Position numbers and translations under genes: made by a program
Shown: one piece after another, positions 13,169-25,188 of the stretch
How the letters are laid out: each line of letters opens with the position of its first letter
Position numbering within the stretch: position 1 is the stretch's first letter
NCBI GenBank assembly: GCA_017506865.1
Contig: JAFCMP010000093.1
Coordinates: 1-64,000 of the forward strand
Source: Tribonema minus
Taxonomy: Eukaryota; Sar; Xanthophyceae; Tribonematales; Tribonemataceae
Length of the DNA: 64,000 bases
Reading direction: 5' to 3'
The notes under the pieces: model-generated
What the model saw: the letters and a program-made list of their open reading frames with translations, nothing else
What the model was told of the DNA's origin: nothing
The model's database searches: none

Positions 13169-14582
13169 ATGGCAGACACACGTGAAAGCCCATTACCTGA
13201 GAAGTCGAGGGCGCTAGAGGGCTGCCTTCCCTTCATGGCAGGTAGACAAAACGCAGCTCAGGATTCGCGGTGCAAACAGCCATCGTTGCAGCACTTGTGC
13301 TCGGTACTGGAAGAAAACCGGCAGCTGCGTGTCACAATCCAGCAACTCAAGGCTGACCACCGTGTCACGGTCAAGGAGCAGCATTGCAGATTGCGAGAGC
13401 TGGAGGAGGAAAGCAGGCAGTAATCGATAATCAGAGACGCGCGTTGCAGGCTGAGCAGCGGCAGTGGTGGTGGCACCGTGGCAGCATCTTTTCACCCAAG
13501 ATCAGCATTCCCGCAGCAGCCAGCTACGACAATGGAAGCGGAACCACCACCGCTCGATGGCGTGCAAACAACTCACGGATCAGAAATCAACGTGCAGCAT
13601 AGGACGGGCATACCTGAAGGGGCATGTCAGGTGCCGGCCAGTCCTCATTGGCGCCACTGGCCAGCGAGGGTACTGCGCATGCAGGCGCTGTCCACGAAGG
13701 GGCCCTTGAGGCGTCGACTGCTCATGTTGCTGGCAGAGACGATGTCTGCAGCGACGATAAGTGCAGCATTCAGTCGCTTGAGGTCGACGCCGGCATTGGC
13801 AGGGTCAGCCGAGGGTCGGTCGGAGACCGTCAACTGCGATGAAGGCGAGCTGAACATCGCTACAGGCGGTGCCCACAGCGACGGCATGGTTTCCTCCGAC
13901 AGCGCTTACGTATGCACTGACTCTGGAGAGCATGTGGAGGGCACATGTGGCGAGATTTCGGAGGCCAATGGTGGCAAGCAGTGTCGCCTGGGACCCAGAC
14001 GACCACAATACCGGCAGGCCAGCAAGGCAATTTGAAAGTGCACGCATCACCAGTCCCGCAAATGGCACCGCTCGGCGGTGCGCAGCAACTGCATCTGGTG
14101 CGTCGCGATCGCGGCCTTCCGTAGTTGGTGCAGCAAGGACAAACAGCAAAGCAAGTGCCAAGCACCCGCGCAGGACGCAGCTGCGCAATCTGTGCCAGCA
14201 TGGCAGGCGCCGTGACTGCTGCAAGGACTGTGGCGGCTTACACTATTGCCAGCATGGCAGGCAATGTCGCTACTGCAAGGAGTGCGGTGGAGCGGGGTTA
14301 TGCGAGCACAACCGGCAGCGCAGCTTGTGCAAGGACTGTGGTGGTAAGGGGATATGCAAGCACAGCAGACGACGGTCCCGCTGCAAGGACTGTGGCGGTG
14401 CGGGGATATGTGCACATGAGCATGGCAGGCGACGCGATATATGCAAGAAGTGTGGCGGATCAGGCATATGTGAGCACAACCGACAGCGCTATTTTTGCAA
14501 GGAATGTGGCGGCGCAGGCATGTGCAAGCATGGCAGGGAACGTCGCCGCTGCAAAGACTGCCAACAGCGCAGTCACACATGA
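13169..14582 (+). pseudogene. Cys/His-repeat coiled-coil protein, array copy 1, frameshifted
   Basis: It starts MADTRESPLPEKS and runs through a coiled coil (LEENRQLRVTIQQLK, RLRELEEESRQ) to a stop at 13423. There about 7 bp present in copies 2 and 4 are missing. The homologous reading then continues in another frame (from ~13480), shifts around 13625 and again near 13805 and 14000, and ends in a clean frame. That frame carries seven C-x-H units alternating with CK(D/E)CGG modules (about 14185-14570). At least four frame changes relative to copy 4 make a functional full-length product unlikely. The 3' array alone (237 codons open from 13869) could still be translated. Confidence 0.75.
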
Positions 14583-15699
14583 GGACACTCAGGCACCATG
14601 CAATCAATATGTCACTTCTGAACGTGCTGCATCTAACCATTGCTCGTTGCGGACGTTTTTTTTTTTCCTTCTTTCTCATTTGTCATCAAGGTGTTTCCAT
14701 TGCCTGCGTTTGCTTCGCATACCTCGCCTGCTTTGCTGCACGTATACGCCACCCACACAATTGATCATTGTCCCACTGGCATTTGCTGTGCAGACCAACA
14801 GCTGTACAGTCTACCCGCCCTTGCAGTGCATACCTGTGGCTGAGCTAGTCTTGATTGGTCTGAATGCGCCTACTTTAGTTTGAAATGGTGTGCTGGCATC
14901 ATGTCGCATGCCGTGTGTGTGCAGCCACCGTGCAGAGCCTGCCACTGACTCTTGACTCACTTCAGCACTGTTTCCGTGAGAGACGAGGACTGCAGTGATG
15001 CCATGAGACCCTTGTCACACATCCGTTAACAGGCAGTCCAAACTGCATACTTTAACTGGCTCAGGCACATCGCTACCAGTGCATAGCAGCAGAGGAAGCA
15101 GGGGACGCTGGCCGGTGCGAAGGTAGAGAAGTGATCATTCATCAGACCGAACACAATTGCTTCCCGTCGTGTTGGGGCACACACTTCAAAGTCTCCCCAG
15201 AACTTGACAGAACCTGCCAGAATGCAGAAATTGCAAAGAAGCTCCCAAGAGCAACTTGGTGTGACCCAGTGCTTCCAAGAGCAGCTTGCGAAAGATCCTG
15301 AACTCTTCCTAACTTCCAGGAATGCCCCATATTCCTACAGGCTTCCCCTGTTTGCAGAGTTGAAGGGTTTTGTAGATGTTTTCCACGCCATTTCTTTATA
15401 AATGCATATCCAGCGAGAGGATGCTCATTGACAAGGACAAGTGCGAGTCGCCATGACATTTGAAACATATGCCATCAAAATGCCTATAGGAACAGAACGC
15501 AGAATGCATCATGAGGTAGCTTTGTGCAGCTCAGAAAAGTCACCTGACCAGGCAGAAGCATGTACTTCAAGTGTTTGAAGTTTGCCTGTTTTCTGCTGTA
15601 TGAAGGCATGTATCAATGGTGCACTCAGCGGAGGGAACTGCTGACCGTGTACGCAGTGGCAACAGGCTCCAGGATTCATGCAACCACTCAAGTGATGTG

Positions 15700-16920
15700 A
15701 TCTGTGACGTCACACCTGCATCACCGTGTTTCACCGCCTCGCATTTGCATCATTGTGTGCCAGTGGTATGGACCATCTGAGGCAAGCGCCACTGCCTCAA
15801 GAGGGCCTTTTTACAACTATAGCATGTGCCAAGTGTATGCACAAAGGCTGTGTAAAACCTACACCTATAGTCACACCAGATTGGTGATGCTTCGCTTCAC
15901 CCCCTCACCAAAGTGACACCCAATGGCATGTTCAAACTCAGCCGCAAACAGTTGCCCAGAGCGGCAAGCTTTGCCCTCAGTCGTGCCGTGTACTTGATCT
16001 CGACACCATCCCTGGTGCCCCCCTGCAACTTCAACAGCATAGCCTCCAGCCCCTTGCGCCCCGCTCTACGCCCCCCAGCAGCTGAGCGCCTCGCGGCATG
16101 TGACATACCCGCAGCACGTGCCCAGCGAGAACAGTTCAATCTGCTGGGGCGTCAGCCCCCCCTGCGGAGCGCTGGTGCTGCCGGCATGCACTCCCATCAT
16201 TCAAATGTGCTGTTGCTATAGCTATTTGAATAGCAGCAGGGGCGTGCCAGCACCTGGAAGCGCTCTGCAAGCGCGCCGCTGTTGCGCACGAAATCGTCGA
16301 GCGTGCCAGCGTGAGGCGCGTACTGAGCACTGCCACAAGCCCTGGGCGGGGGCGCTGCTGGGGCAAGCAGCGGGGTATCAGAAAAGGCTCGCAAGCGGGA
16401 GTTTGCATCGCCAGGCAAGGCATGCAAGTATGCGGGAGAGTTGTGGCAGTTCGAGCAGCGAGATGTGCCGCTGACTTGTGTCCTGAGCCTGAGGGCGCGT
16501 TGGGCTAGCAGCTGCAGCAGCAAGGTGCTCATGCAATGGTGTCTCAATCATATCCATACAAACAAGAGACACGGTGGTTTCCTGCGCTATGGCAGGCTCA
16601 AGTATAGCGATGCTCATACGCATAGGTAGGGGGGAAGCTGTGGTGCCAGTCACACCGCCAGTGCAATCCTGCAGGGCAGCAGGGCTGCTGCTGGCGGCTA
16701 ACGTCACAAGTGCGTGAATACCGCACTGGCACAAGTGCTCAGTCAGATGGCGAGCAGCAAACAGGATCATCCCAGAAAAGTCTTGCAAGAAAAGGCAGAT
16801 GGCAACTTCGTTCATCAGGGGTTGTGTGTGTGCGTTGGCAACGTAGTTGGGCGTACACCGTGTCGACACAAGTTGAACGCAGCATGCCCCAATGTCTGCG
16901 CGCGTCAAATCAATTAAGCA
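15700..16920 (-). other. Repeated unit segment with decayed coding traces (unit 1)
   Basis: This segment recurs at about 19840-20950 and 23060-24760. On the minus strand all three contain similar protein-like pieces: an (E/V)LFSLGTC(C)..Y..CR(E/K)AL stretch, then LEAMLLKL.GG..DGV.IK..ARLR.KLA, and further upstream HAGTLDDFVRNSGALAERFQ in unit 1. The LGTC..Y..CREAL pattern resembles a helical-repeat (ARM-like) protein, but that is only an impression. Reading frames are interrupted in every copy, so these are probably relics of a gene co-amplified with the Cys/His-repeat family. Confidence 0.45.
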
Positions 16921-17137
16921 CTATTCCCGAACGGCAACTCAGCGGACCACCCTTAAGTTAAACACCACGACACATCAGAGCGCTGTATATTTCTTTCAAG
17001 ACCTGCCGCGTGTGCTGCGGTCCGCGCTCGAGACACTCTCGGCACCAACCCTTTCTGAGCAGCAAAAGCGCGCTGTAGGCCAGGCCATGGCTCTACGTAC
17101 ATTGCGTGCTGGCTGCCCCTCCCTCCTGGTGTCTTGA
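16892..17137 (+). other. Leader segment of array unit 2 (small open frame)
   Basis: Homologue of the unit 1 leader (VYFFQDLPRVLRSALETLSA, then PTLSEQQKRAVGQ), open for about 81 codons and ending just before the copy 2 gene. Its function is unknown. The conserved spacing to the following gene is the main reason to list it. Confidence 0.4.
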
Positions 17138-17212
17138 ACGTCAAGTTTGGCGACGTGTTGTGAAGTAAGGAGAAAAAAAATGAGCAGCGCAGGAGCATGC
17201 ATGGTGGATATA

Positions 17213-18590
17213 TGCGCGAAAGCCCAGTACCTGAGGAGTCGATGCCGCTACAGGGCTGCCATACCATCATGGCGGGTAGACATGAGGCAGCTGCGGATTC
17301 GCGGTGCGACGACCAGCCACAGCTGCAGTACTTGTGCTCGGTCAGGAAGGCAATCGGCAGCTGCGTTTCACGATCCAAACACTTAAAGATGACCACCGCG
17401 TCGCAGTCGAGGAGCTGCGCCGAAGGTTGCGAGAACTGGAGGAGGAAAACAGGCAGCAGAGGGTAATCATCGAGAATCAGCAACGCACATTGCAGGCTGA
17501 GCAGCGGCAGTGGTGGTGGCATCATCTTGTCGCCAAAGATGAGCATTCCCCGAAGCAGCAAGCCACGACGATGGAAGCGGAACCACAACAGCTCGACGGA
17601 GTGCAAACGGTGCACGGATCAGAAGTCAACGCGCACCATAGGACGGGCACACCTGATGGGGGCGTTGCAGGTGCCAGCCAGTCCTCATGTGCATCATTGG
17701 CGGAAGACCAAGAGCCACAGCCGCCGATGAAACCTGGCAGCGGCGGTGGCGGCGGCGATGCGCATGCAACGGCTGTCAACAAAGGAGCCTTTGAGGCGTC
17801 GACTGCCCATGACGCTGGCGGAGACGATATCTGCAGCGGCGATGAGTGCAGCATTCAATCGCTGGATGTCGACGCCGGCATTGGCAGCGTCAGCCATGGG
17901 CTGTTTGAAGACAGCTGCGATGAAAGTGAGCTGAACATAGCCACAGGCGGTGCCCAAAACAACGGCATGGACTCCACCGACAGCACTAACGTCTGCAGTG
18001 ACTCCGTGGAGCATGCAGAAGGTGCATGTGACGAGAGTTTGGAGGCAGATGGCGGCAGCGACGCAAGCTGGCAGCGATGCCTGGGATCCTGGCAACAGCG
18101 ACAACGGCAGGCCAACAAGGAAGCGCGCAGGCAAAAGCAGTCTTGTAGATAGCAGTGCGTGGCGGTGTGCATGAACTGCATCTCGTGCGTCGCGATTGCG
18201 GTCTTCCAGGGCTGAAATTGCAGCTAGTGCAGCTAGGGCAAGCAGCACAGGGAGTGCCAAGCGCCTGTGTACAAAGCAGCAACGCAATCTCTGCCAGCAT
18301 GGCAGGCAATGTTACACCTCCAAGGACTGTGGCGGTAAGGGGATATGCGAGCACGGCAGGCGCCGTGACCGCTGCAAGGACTGTTGAGGTGCGGGATTGT
18401 GCGAGCACGGCAAAAGCCGCAGCCGCGGCGCTGCAAGGACTCTGGTTTATCAGGCATATGTGAGCACAACCGACAGCGCTATTTTTGTAAGGAATGTGGC
18501 GGCGCAGGCATGTGCAAGCACGGCAGGGAACGTCGCCGCTGCAAAGACTGCCAAAAGCGCAGCGATACACGAGGGCAGTCTGGCAGCAAA
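17213..18590 (+). pseudogene. Cys/His-repeat coiled-coil protein, array copy 2, interrupted
   Basis: The N-terminal part begins MRESPVPEESMPLQGC in one frame. It shifts near 17350 into a long open frame (17304-18152) with a coiled coil (RRLRELEEENRQQRVIIENQ), a Ser/Asp-rich acidic middle and a Gly run. That frame ends at 18152 before the Cys/His array. The array (about 18280-18560) is short and broken: after CEHGRRRDRCKDC comes an in-frame TGA, the frame then shifts, and only two further modules (ICEHNRQRYFCKECGG, MCKHGRERRRCKDC) follow. Copies 1 and 2 share the same last two modules. Probably a pseudogene. Confidence 0.72.
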
Positions 18591-19839
18591 TATTTTACTG
18601 AACGTTGTGCATCGGACCATTGCTCGTTGCGGACTAATAGTATGCGTTTTTCCTTTTCTTTCTTTCTTTCTCATCTTTATCAAGGTGTAGCCATTGCCAG
18701 CGTTTGCTGCCAGGGCTCGCCTGCTTCGCTGCCCCTATGCCACCCATACACTGTATCAATGTCCCATCTGCTGTGCACTCCAACAGCCTCCCGCCCTTGC
18801 GTAGCTGTGGCTGAGCTCGTCTTGACTGGCCTGAACGCGCCTAGTCTGAACTGGTGTGCTATAGCATCACGTTGTGTGCTCTTTGTGTCACATGGTGCAG
18901 CCACTATGCAGAGCTTGCTGCCACTGGCATTTGACTCACTTCAGTGCCCTTCTCGTGGTGGACGTTTTGAAATAATGCAGCGAAGTCATCAGACCGCTTG
19001 TAACGCATTCAGTATTAGGCAGCGCCTACTGCACACTTCAATTGGCTATTGTCTATACGCAGGGTTGGCGTTATTGTATGCGTTTCTCCCGCCAAATTTC
19101 AATGCATGTCCAGCGACGGGGGCTCATGGTCAAGTGCGAGTCACCACGACATTTAAAATACTTCATGATATATGCTGCCGAGAAGCCTATAAGAACAGCA
19201 CGCAGAATATAGCATCAGGTAGCTTTGTGTTCACAAGAGCACCTGATCAGGCATTTGATGTTTGCCTCGACAATATGATAAAAGAAGGAGTTGAAATATG
19301 TACGCTATCAGCCACTCTTGAACATGATCTGTGAACCAAGAAAATGCACCACATACTTTAAAATTTAATGCACATGCACACATGGGTACACCAGCTGCAG
19401 CGACACATTTTTACTAATCAAAAGGCTTAACGATTTTGCAGCAATGTCAAATGAGCTCTCAGCAGGTGAAAAACCCCAGACGACATATATCATTTATAAT
19501 AGCATAAGTGAACGCTCGTTTAGACAAAACGCAGATGGTGCACCTCTTCTCTGGATTTCTACAATGGAGCCACCGATTTTTTTATTTTTTTGCGCAGGCT
19601 TCATATGGCGTTAAGGGGCTTAGGACGGCAGTCTAGGCCTCTATAATGTCCGCATCATTAACAATGGTGTAATTTGATTCGACTCGCTAAAGGCGCGGAA
19701 ATCAGATCCCACATCATCAAGAATGTGCTTTGAAGGCTGAAGAGATTTTCACGTGCATTCACTGTTTTGCTTTGGCGATTCAAGCGCTGACATGTGTTCG
19801 GACAAGAATCGATGCACACATTCAGTTGAGTAATCACGT

Positions 19840-20950
19840 CATTGTTTGCATCATCGTGTGTTCATCACGTTGCGTTTGCATCTTTGCGTGGTCCGGACTA
19901 TCTAAGCCAAGCACCGCTGCGTCACCAGAGGCATATTATGTGCCAAGCGTATGCAACAATGCTTCAAGACCACACGTGCACGCGCAGTCACACACCACAT
20001 TGTTGATGCAGCGCGTCACCCCCTCAGCAAAGCGACACCAATTTAAAGTTCAAACTCAGCCTCACGTACGTGCTGGCGCGGCAAGCTTCTCCCTCAGTCG
20101 TGCCACGAACTTGATCACGACACCATCCCTTCCCCCCTCCAACTTCAACAGCATGGCCTCCAGCCCCCCCGCCCCCCCCCCGGGCCTACGCCCCCCAGCA
20201 GCGCCTTGCGGCAAGCAGCATACGCGCAGCATGTGCCCAGCGAGAACAGTGCAATCTGCTGGGGCGTCAGCCCCCCCTGCGGAGCGCTCGTGCTGGCGGC
20301 ATGCACTCCCCTCATTGAAATGCACTGTTGCTATAGCCATTTGAATAGCAGCACCTGGAAGCGCTCTGCAAGCGCGCCGCAGTTGAGCACGAAAGTATCG
20401 AGCGCGTGCCAGCGTGGCGTGTGTACTGAGCGCTGCCACAAGCCCTGGGGGGGGCACTGCTGGGGCAAGCAGGTACTATAGCATGTCAGGTACTATAGTA
20501 TGCAGGGGAGTGGTGGCAGTGCGAACAGCGAGATATGCCGCTGACATGTGTCCTGAGCCTGAAGACGCGTTGGGCTAGCAGCTGCAGCGGCAGAGTGCTC
20601 ATGCAATGATGCTTCAATCATTTCCAGGCAAACAACACACGGTGGTCCAAACGGATGTTTCCTGCGCTGTGGGAGGCACAAGTATAGCGATGCAGCTCAT
20701 AGGCATAGGTATGGGGGATGCTGTGGTGCCAGTCACACCGCCATGAGTGCAATCCTGCAGGGGGGCAGCAGGGCTGCTGCTGGCGGCTGTCGTTACAACT
20801 GAGTGAAATCGCACTGGCACGAGTGCTGTCAGATGGCAACGAGCAGATGGCAACTTCGTTCATCAGGGGTTTTGTGTGTGCGTTGTCACGTAGTTGATTG
20901 AGCGTACACCGTGCAGACACAAGGACGCAGCACGCTCCAATAGCTGCGCG
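19840..20950 (-). other. Repeated unit segment with decayed coding traces (unit 2)
   Basis: Homologue of 15700-16920. The minus strand keeps GGLEAMLLKLEGGRDGVVIK and KFVARLREKLA as the longest uninterrupted piece, next to a run of C/G in the plus strand around 20165-20183. Upstream pieces (FVLNCGALAERFQVL) match unit 1. No complete frame survives. Confidence 0.45.
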
Positions 20951-21266
20951 CTACAAACTACCGAAGCGCTAATTCCGGGTCAGCGAACCACCCTTACAAT
21001 CGAGATTTGAGAGCGCTGTATTTCTTTGAAGACCTGCCGGTAAGTGGTGCGTGCTCGACACACTCCGGCACCAACCCTTCTTGAGCAGCACGAGCGAGTT
21101 GTAAGACAAGTTATGGCTCTACATGCTGCAAGCTTCAGCGCTCCTCTCGAGCTTCTCTCCTCTCGAGCGAGCGAGCACGTCACCTGAGAACGTCAACAGG
21201 TGACGTGCCTACTGCTTGAAGTTGTGTGACATGGTGAAAACAAAAAAAAACCAGGGATCCTGCAGC

Positions 21267-22880
21267 ATGTTGGACACACGCGAAAGCCCATTACCTGAGA
21301 ATTTGATGCCGCTACAGGGCTGCCATATCTCCACGGCGTGTGACCATGAGGCAGCAGCTCAGGGTTTGCGGTGCGAACAGCCTCAGCTGCAGCACTTGTG
21401 CTTGGTGCTGGAAGAAAAACAGGCAGCTACTCAAAGGTGACCACGGTGTCAAGGTGGAGGAGCAGCATTGTAGACTGCGAGAGCTGGAGGAGGAAAGCAG
21501 GCAGCCGAGGTTAATGATCGAGAATCAGCAACGCGCGGCGTTGCAGTCCGAGCAGCGGCAGTGGAGGTGGCAGCATCTTTTCACCAAAGATCAGCATTCC
21601 CCGCAGCAACCAGCTACGCCGATGGAAACAGAACCATAACATCTCGATGTGGTGCAAACGACGCACGGATTTGGAATCAACACACAGCAGAGGACCGGCA
21701 TACCTCGAGGGGGCATGCCAGGTATTGGCCAGTCCTCATTGGCGCCACTGGCTAGCGGGGGTAATGCATATGCAGTGGCAGTCGACGAAGGAGATCTGGT
21801 GGAGTCGGCCGCCCACAACACTGGCGGAAACGATGTCTGCAGCGGCGATGAGTGCAGCATTCACTCGCTGGACGTCGACACCATCATTGACGGGGTCAGT
21901 CGAGGGCTGGTCGCTGCGAGGCGGACAATGACGGCAACGCCCTCAATAATAATGGCATGGACTCCTCCAACAGCGCCTTCATCTGCCGTGACTCCGGCGA
22001 GCACGTCAACAGCCCATGTGACGAGTGTTCGGAGGCCGGCGGTGGCAGCAAGCAGCAATGCCTGGGACCCTGACGATAGTAACAACTGCAAGCCGGCAAG
22101 GAAGAGCGCACGCATCGCCAGCCTTGCAAACGGCACCGCTAGGCGGTGTGCAGCAACTGCGTCTGGCGCGTCGCGATCGCGGCTTTCCAGGGCTGGAGAT
22201 GCAGCTGGAGCAGCCAGGGCAAGCAGCACAGGGAGTGCCAAGCTCCCGCATACGAAGTGCCAGCGCACTATGTGCCAGCATGGCAGGCAACGCAGCGTGT
22301 GCCAGGAATGTGGCGGCTCGGGCATATGTGAGCACGGCAGGCAACGTCGCTTCTGCAAAGAGTGTGGCGGTGCGGGGATATGTGAGCACGGCGACGCACT
22401 ACATGCAAGGACTGTGGCGGCACCGAATTCTGCCAGCATGGCAGAATGCGTCACCACTGCAAGGACTGTGGTGGCATAGGTATTTGCAAGCACGGTAGGC
22501 AACGTCACCACTGCAAGGACTGTGGTGGTGCGGGAATATGCGAGCACGGCAGGCAACGTCGCTTGTGCAAGGAATGTGGCGGCTCGGGGCTGTGCGAGCA
22601 TGTGCGAGCACGGCAGGGAACAATACCGCTGCAAGGACTGCGGTGGCGCCGGGATATGTGAGCATGGCAACAGGCGCGTTACACCTGCAAAGACTGTCGA
22701 GGTCGGGTATGTGCAAGCATGGCAGGCGCCGCAATACATGCAAGGACTGCGGTGGATCGGGCATATGCGCACACAACCGGCAGCGTACTTTTGAAAGGAG
22801 TGTGGCGGCGCAGGCATGTGCAAGGACGGCAGGCAGCGTCGGTACTGCAAAGACTGCTAGCAGCACAGCGATACATGAGG
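21267..22880 (+). pseudogene. Cys/His-repeat coiled-coil protein, array copy 3, multiply frameshifted
   Basis: The N-terminus MLDTRESPLPENLMPLQGC is followed by a shift at about 21420, where part of the coiled coil is missing, then RLRELEEESRQPRLMIENQQ, and a stop at about 21637. The next frame (21649 on) carries the acidic middle and shifts near 21920. The Cys/His array (about 22260-22860) is the longest of the broken copies. It is split over three frames by small indels, for example after GGAGICEHGDALH at about 22395. Clearly homologous to copy 4 but not translatable as one protein. Confidence 0.75.
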
Positions 22881-23059
22881 GCAGTCTGGCAAAAAATCTG
22901 TTACTTCTGAACGTTGCACATCGGATCATCGCCCGTTGCGGACTCTGCATGCCTTTTTCCTCCTGTCCATCTGTCATCAAGATGATTGCGGGCCAAGTAT
23001 TGGCAGCCAACAACAAGACTAGGTGCACCCATTGAAGTTGACATGCTGTATCACGTCAC

Positions 23060-24760
23060 ATTTGCATCATCGTGTGTTGTATCACGTCGTGTGTTTGCAT
23101 TGTTGTGTGGTGCGCACCATCTGAGCTAAGTACCGCTACCTCAAGAGGGCCTTATTATATGCATGCCAAGCGTATGCACAAAGGCTGTGTCAAGCCCACA
23201 CAGACAGACGCATCACATCATTGATGCAGTGCTTGCACCCCTCACCAAAGCGACACCAATGTATAAACTCAAGCATCAAACAAGCGCCGGCGCGGCAAGC
23301 CTTCGCCCTCATTTGTGCCACGTACTTGATCACGACGCCATCCCTAGCCTAGACTGAGTGCCCCCCTCCAACTTCAACAGCATGGCCTCCAGCCCCCCCC
23401 CCCCCTCTGCGGCCCCCAGCAGCGCCTCGCTGCATGCGGCATACGCGCAGCATGTGCCCAGCGAGAACACTGCAATATGCTTGGGGCGTGGGCCTCCCCG
23501 CGCAGCGCTGCTGCTGTCGGCATGCATGCACTGCCGCCATTGGCATATGCCGTTGCAATAGCTATTTGAACAGCAGCAGGAGTGCGCCAGCACTGCACAC
23601 AGCGTGCCACCATGCGCACGAGGTTGCCAAGCACGCCTACATGTTGCAGCGTTGCCGCATGTGTTGTCAATGAGCGCTGCCACAGGCCCTAAGGGCGGCA
23701 CCGCGGGGGTGAGCAGGGGGTGCAGGGTGTGCGCGTGGAAGGCCGCATTGCAATTCAGTTGGCAAAGCACGTAAGCCTGCAGGGGTCCCGGGCTTGGAGA
23801 CGGGGCAACCATTGAGACGCCAACTGCGTGGCAGTGTTCCGCCATTATGGCCAGCCACACAGGGTGACATGGGTGGTCCAGATGGTTGTTTCTTGCGCTG
23901 TGAGATGACCTTTCACTCTTGAACGAGTGCCAGACATCATACTGAGACAGTCTGTGGTGGAGAGCGGTGAGGCCCAGAGACAGGTCCTTGGCGAGGGGCC
24001 CGCCTCTCTTGTCTGGCTCGGAGCGACTCCTTGCGTGCTGAAGCCTCTACATGCAGTTGAGTCGGGTCGCGTTCGCGCATTGCCACACCCCTGGGGCCGC
24101 GCCCCCTTCCGCGCTTCCATGTGTCAGCGTTTGCGAGGGCTGTAGCGCCGTCAAGCGAGGTCTGCCTGACTGGAGCTCGCACCGCCATGATAGCATGCCA
24201 TGGAGAGCACGGCCTCAACTTGGAGGACCGAAGTCTCGCGAGTTCAGCCGGCACCATTGCAGGCCCAGAGCGCACCGACGCTGCTGCGCGCCTTCCTCCC
24301 TCACGGGGCATCCGCCTCATTTGAATGTGTGCGTGGCGTAACTCAGACTGCACCGCATGCATATACAGCGCTGCGCACCGCTCTGACGCACAACAACAGC
24401 CTTAGGGAACTGCAACAGGGCACGTCTCCCGGCAGCGGGTGCGCAGCAATGATGCGCATTGGCATGGGTGTGGGAGCTGTGGTGCCAGTCACACTGTTGC
24501 AAGTGCGGGTCTTACAATATCACAGGCAGCAGGGCTGCTGCTGGCAGCTGAAGTCACAATCGACTGAAAACTGCACACAGTAGTGCTCTGTCAGATGCCG
24601 AGTACCAACAGGATCACGTAGAAACTTTTCAAGATAAGGCAGAGGCAACTTGTGTGCATCAAGATGTTGAGTGTGTGTGTGTGTGTGTGTGTGCTTTCTC
24701 ATCGCAGGACGTGCAGACACAGTAGTCAAGCACATCAACGCTTCAATGGCGGCGCGCATC
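23060..24760 (-). other. Repeated unit segment with decayed coding traces (unit 3)
   Basis: Longer homologue of 15700-16920. The minus strand carries FSLGTCCAYAACSEALLGA and GGLEAMLLKLEGG. About 300 bases upstream lies an open run MAEHCHAVGVSMVAP .. LQAYVLCQLNCNAAFH, absent or decayed in the other two units. The insert at about 23920-24345 has no clear counterpart in units 1 and 2. A (GT)n tract sits at 24671-24692. Confidence 0.4.
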
Positions 24761-25188
24761 AACCAACTTAGTGAAGGACCATTCCCGGACGCAGAGAGCG
24801 CTGAGCTATCCTGAATTCCGTGATTATCCTTGCTCGACTCAGTCTCAACATCACTTGCTGCAACAACGGGAAACGTCACAGTGCAGCGTGTGGTGGTGCG
24901 GTCGTTGCTCGGCCAGTCCCTAAGTTTTCGTGACTACGTCTGCAGCAACTTTTTTGAAAGCACATGTGCAAAGACACACGGGTGGCAGAAGCGCGTCGCG
25001 AGTCAACCATGGATCTGCATCGTGCGTGCTGAAGCCCTCATCCGATCTTCACGATCACAACCGAACCGCAGTCGACCGCTCAGCTTCTTTTTTGCGAAGG
25101 CGAAGTCAAACTCAAACAGGTGACGTGCCTGCTTCGATTGATTAAAGACTGTACTGACACACGCGAAAGCTCATGAAATGAGGAGTCG

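Noticed and set aside
14183-14582. CRISPR array, suggested by the regular 54-bp periodicity of the Cys/His repeats
   Set aside because: The repeats are coding, continuous without unique spacers, and the genome is eukaryotic.
14047-14679. Minus-strand open frames through the Cys/His arrays
   Set aside because: They are shadows of the plus-strand repeat; the regular Cys/His pattern exists only on the plus strand.
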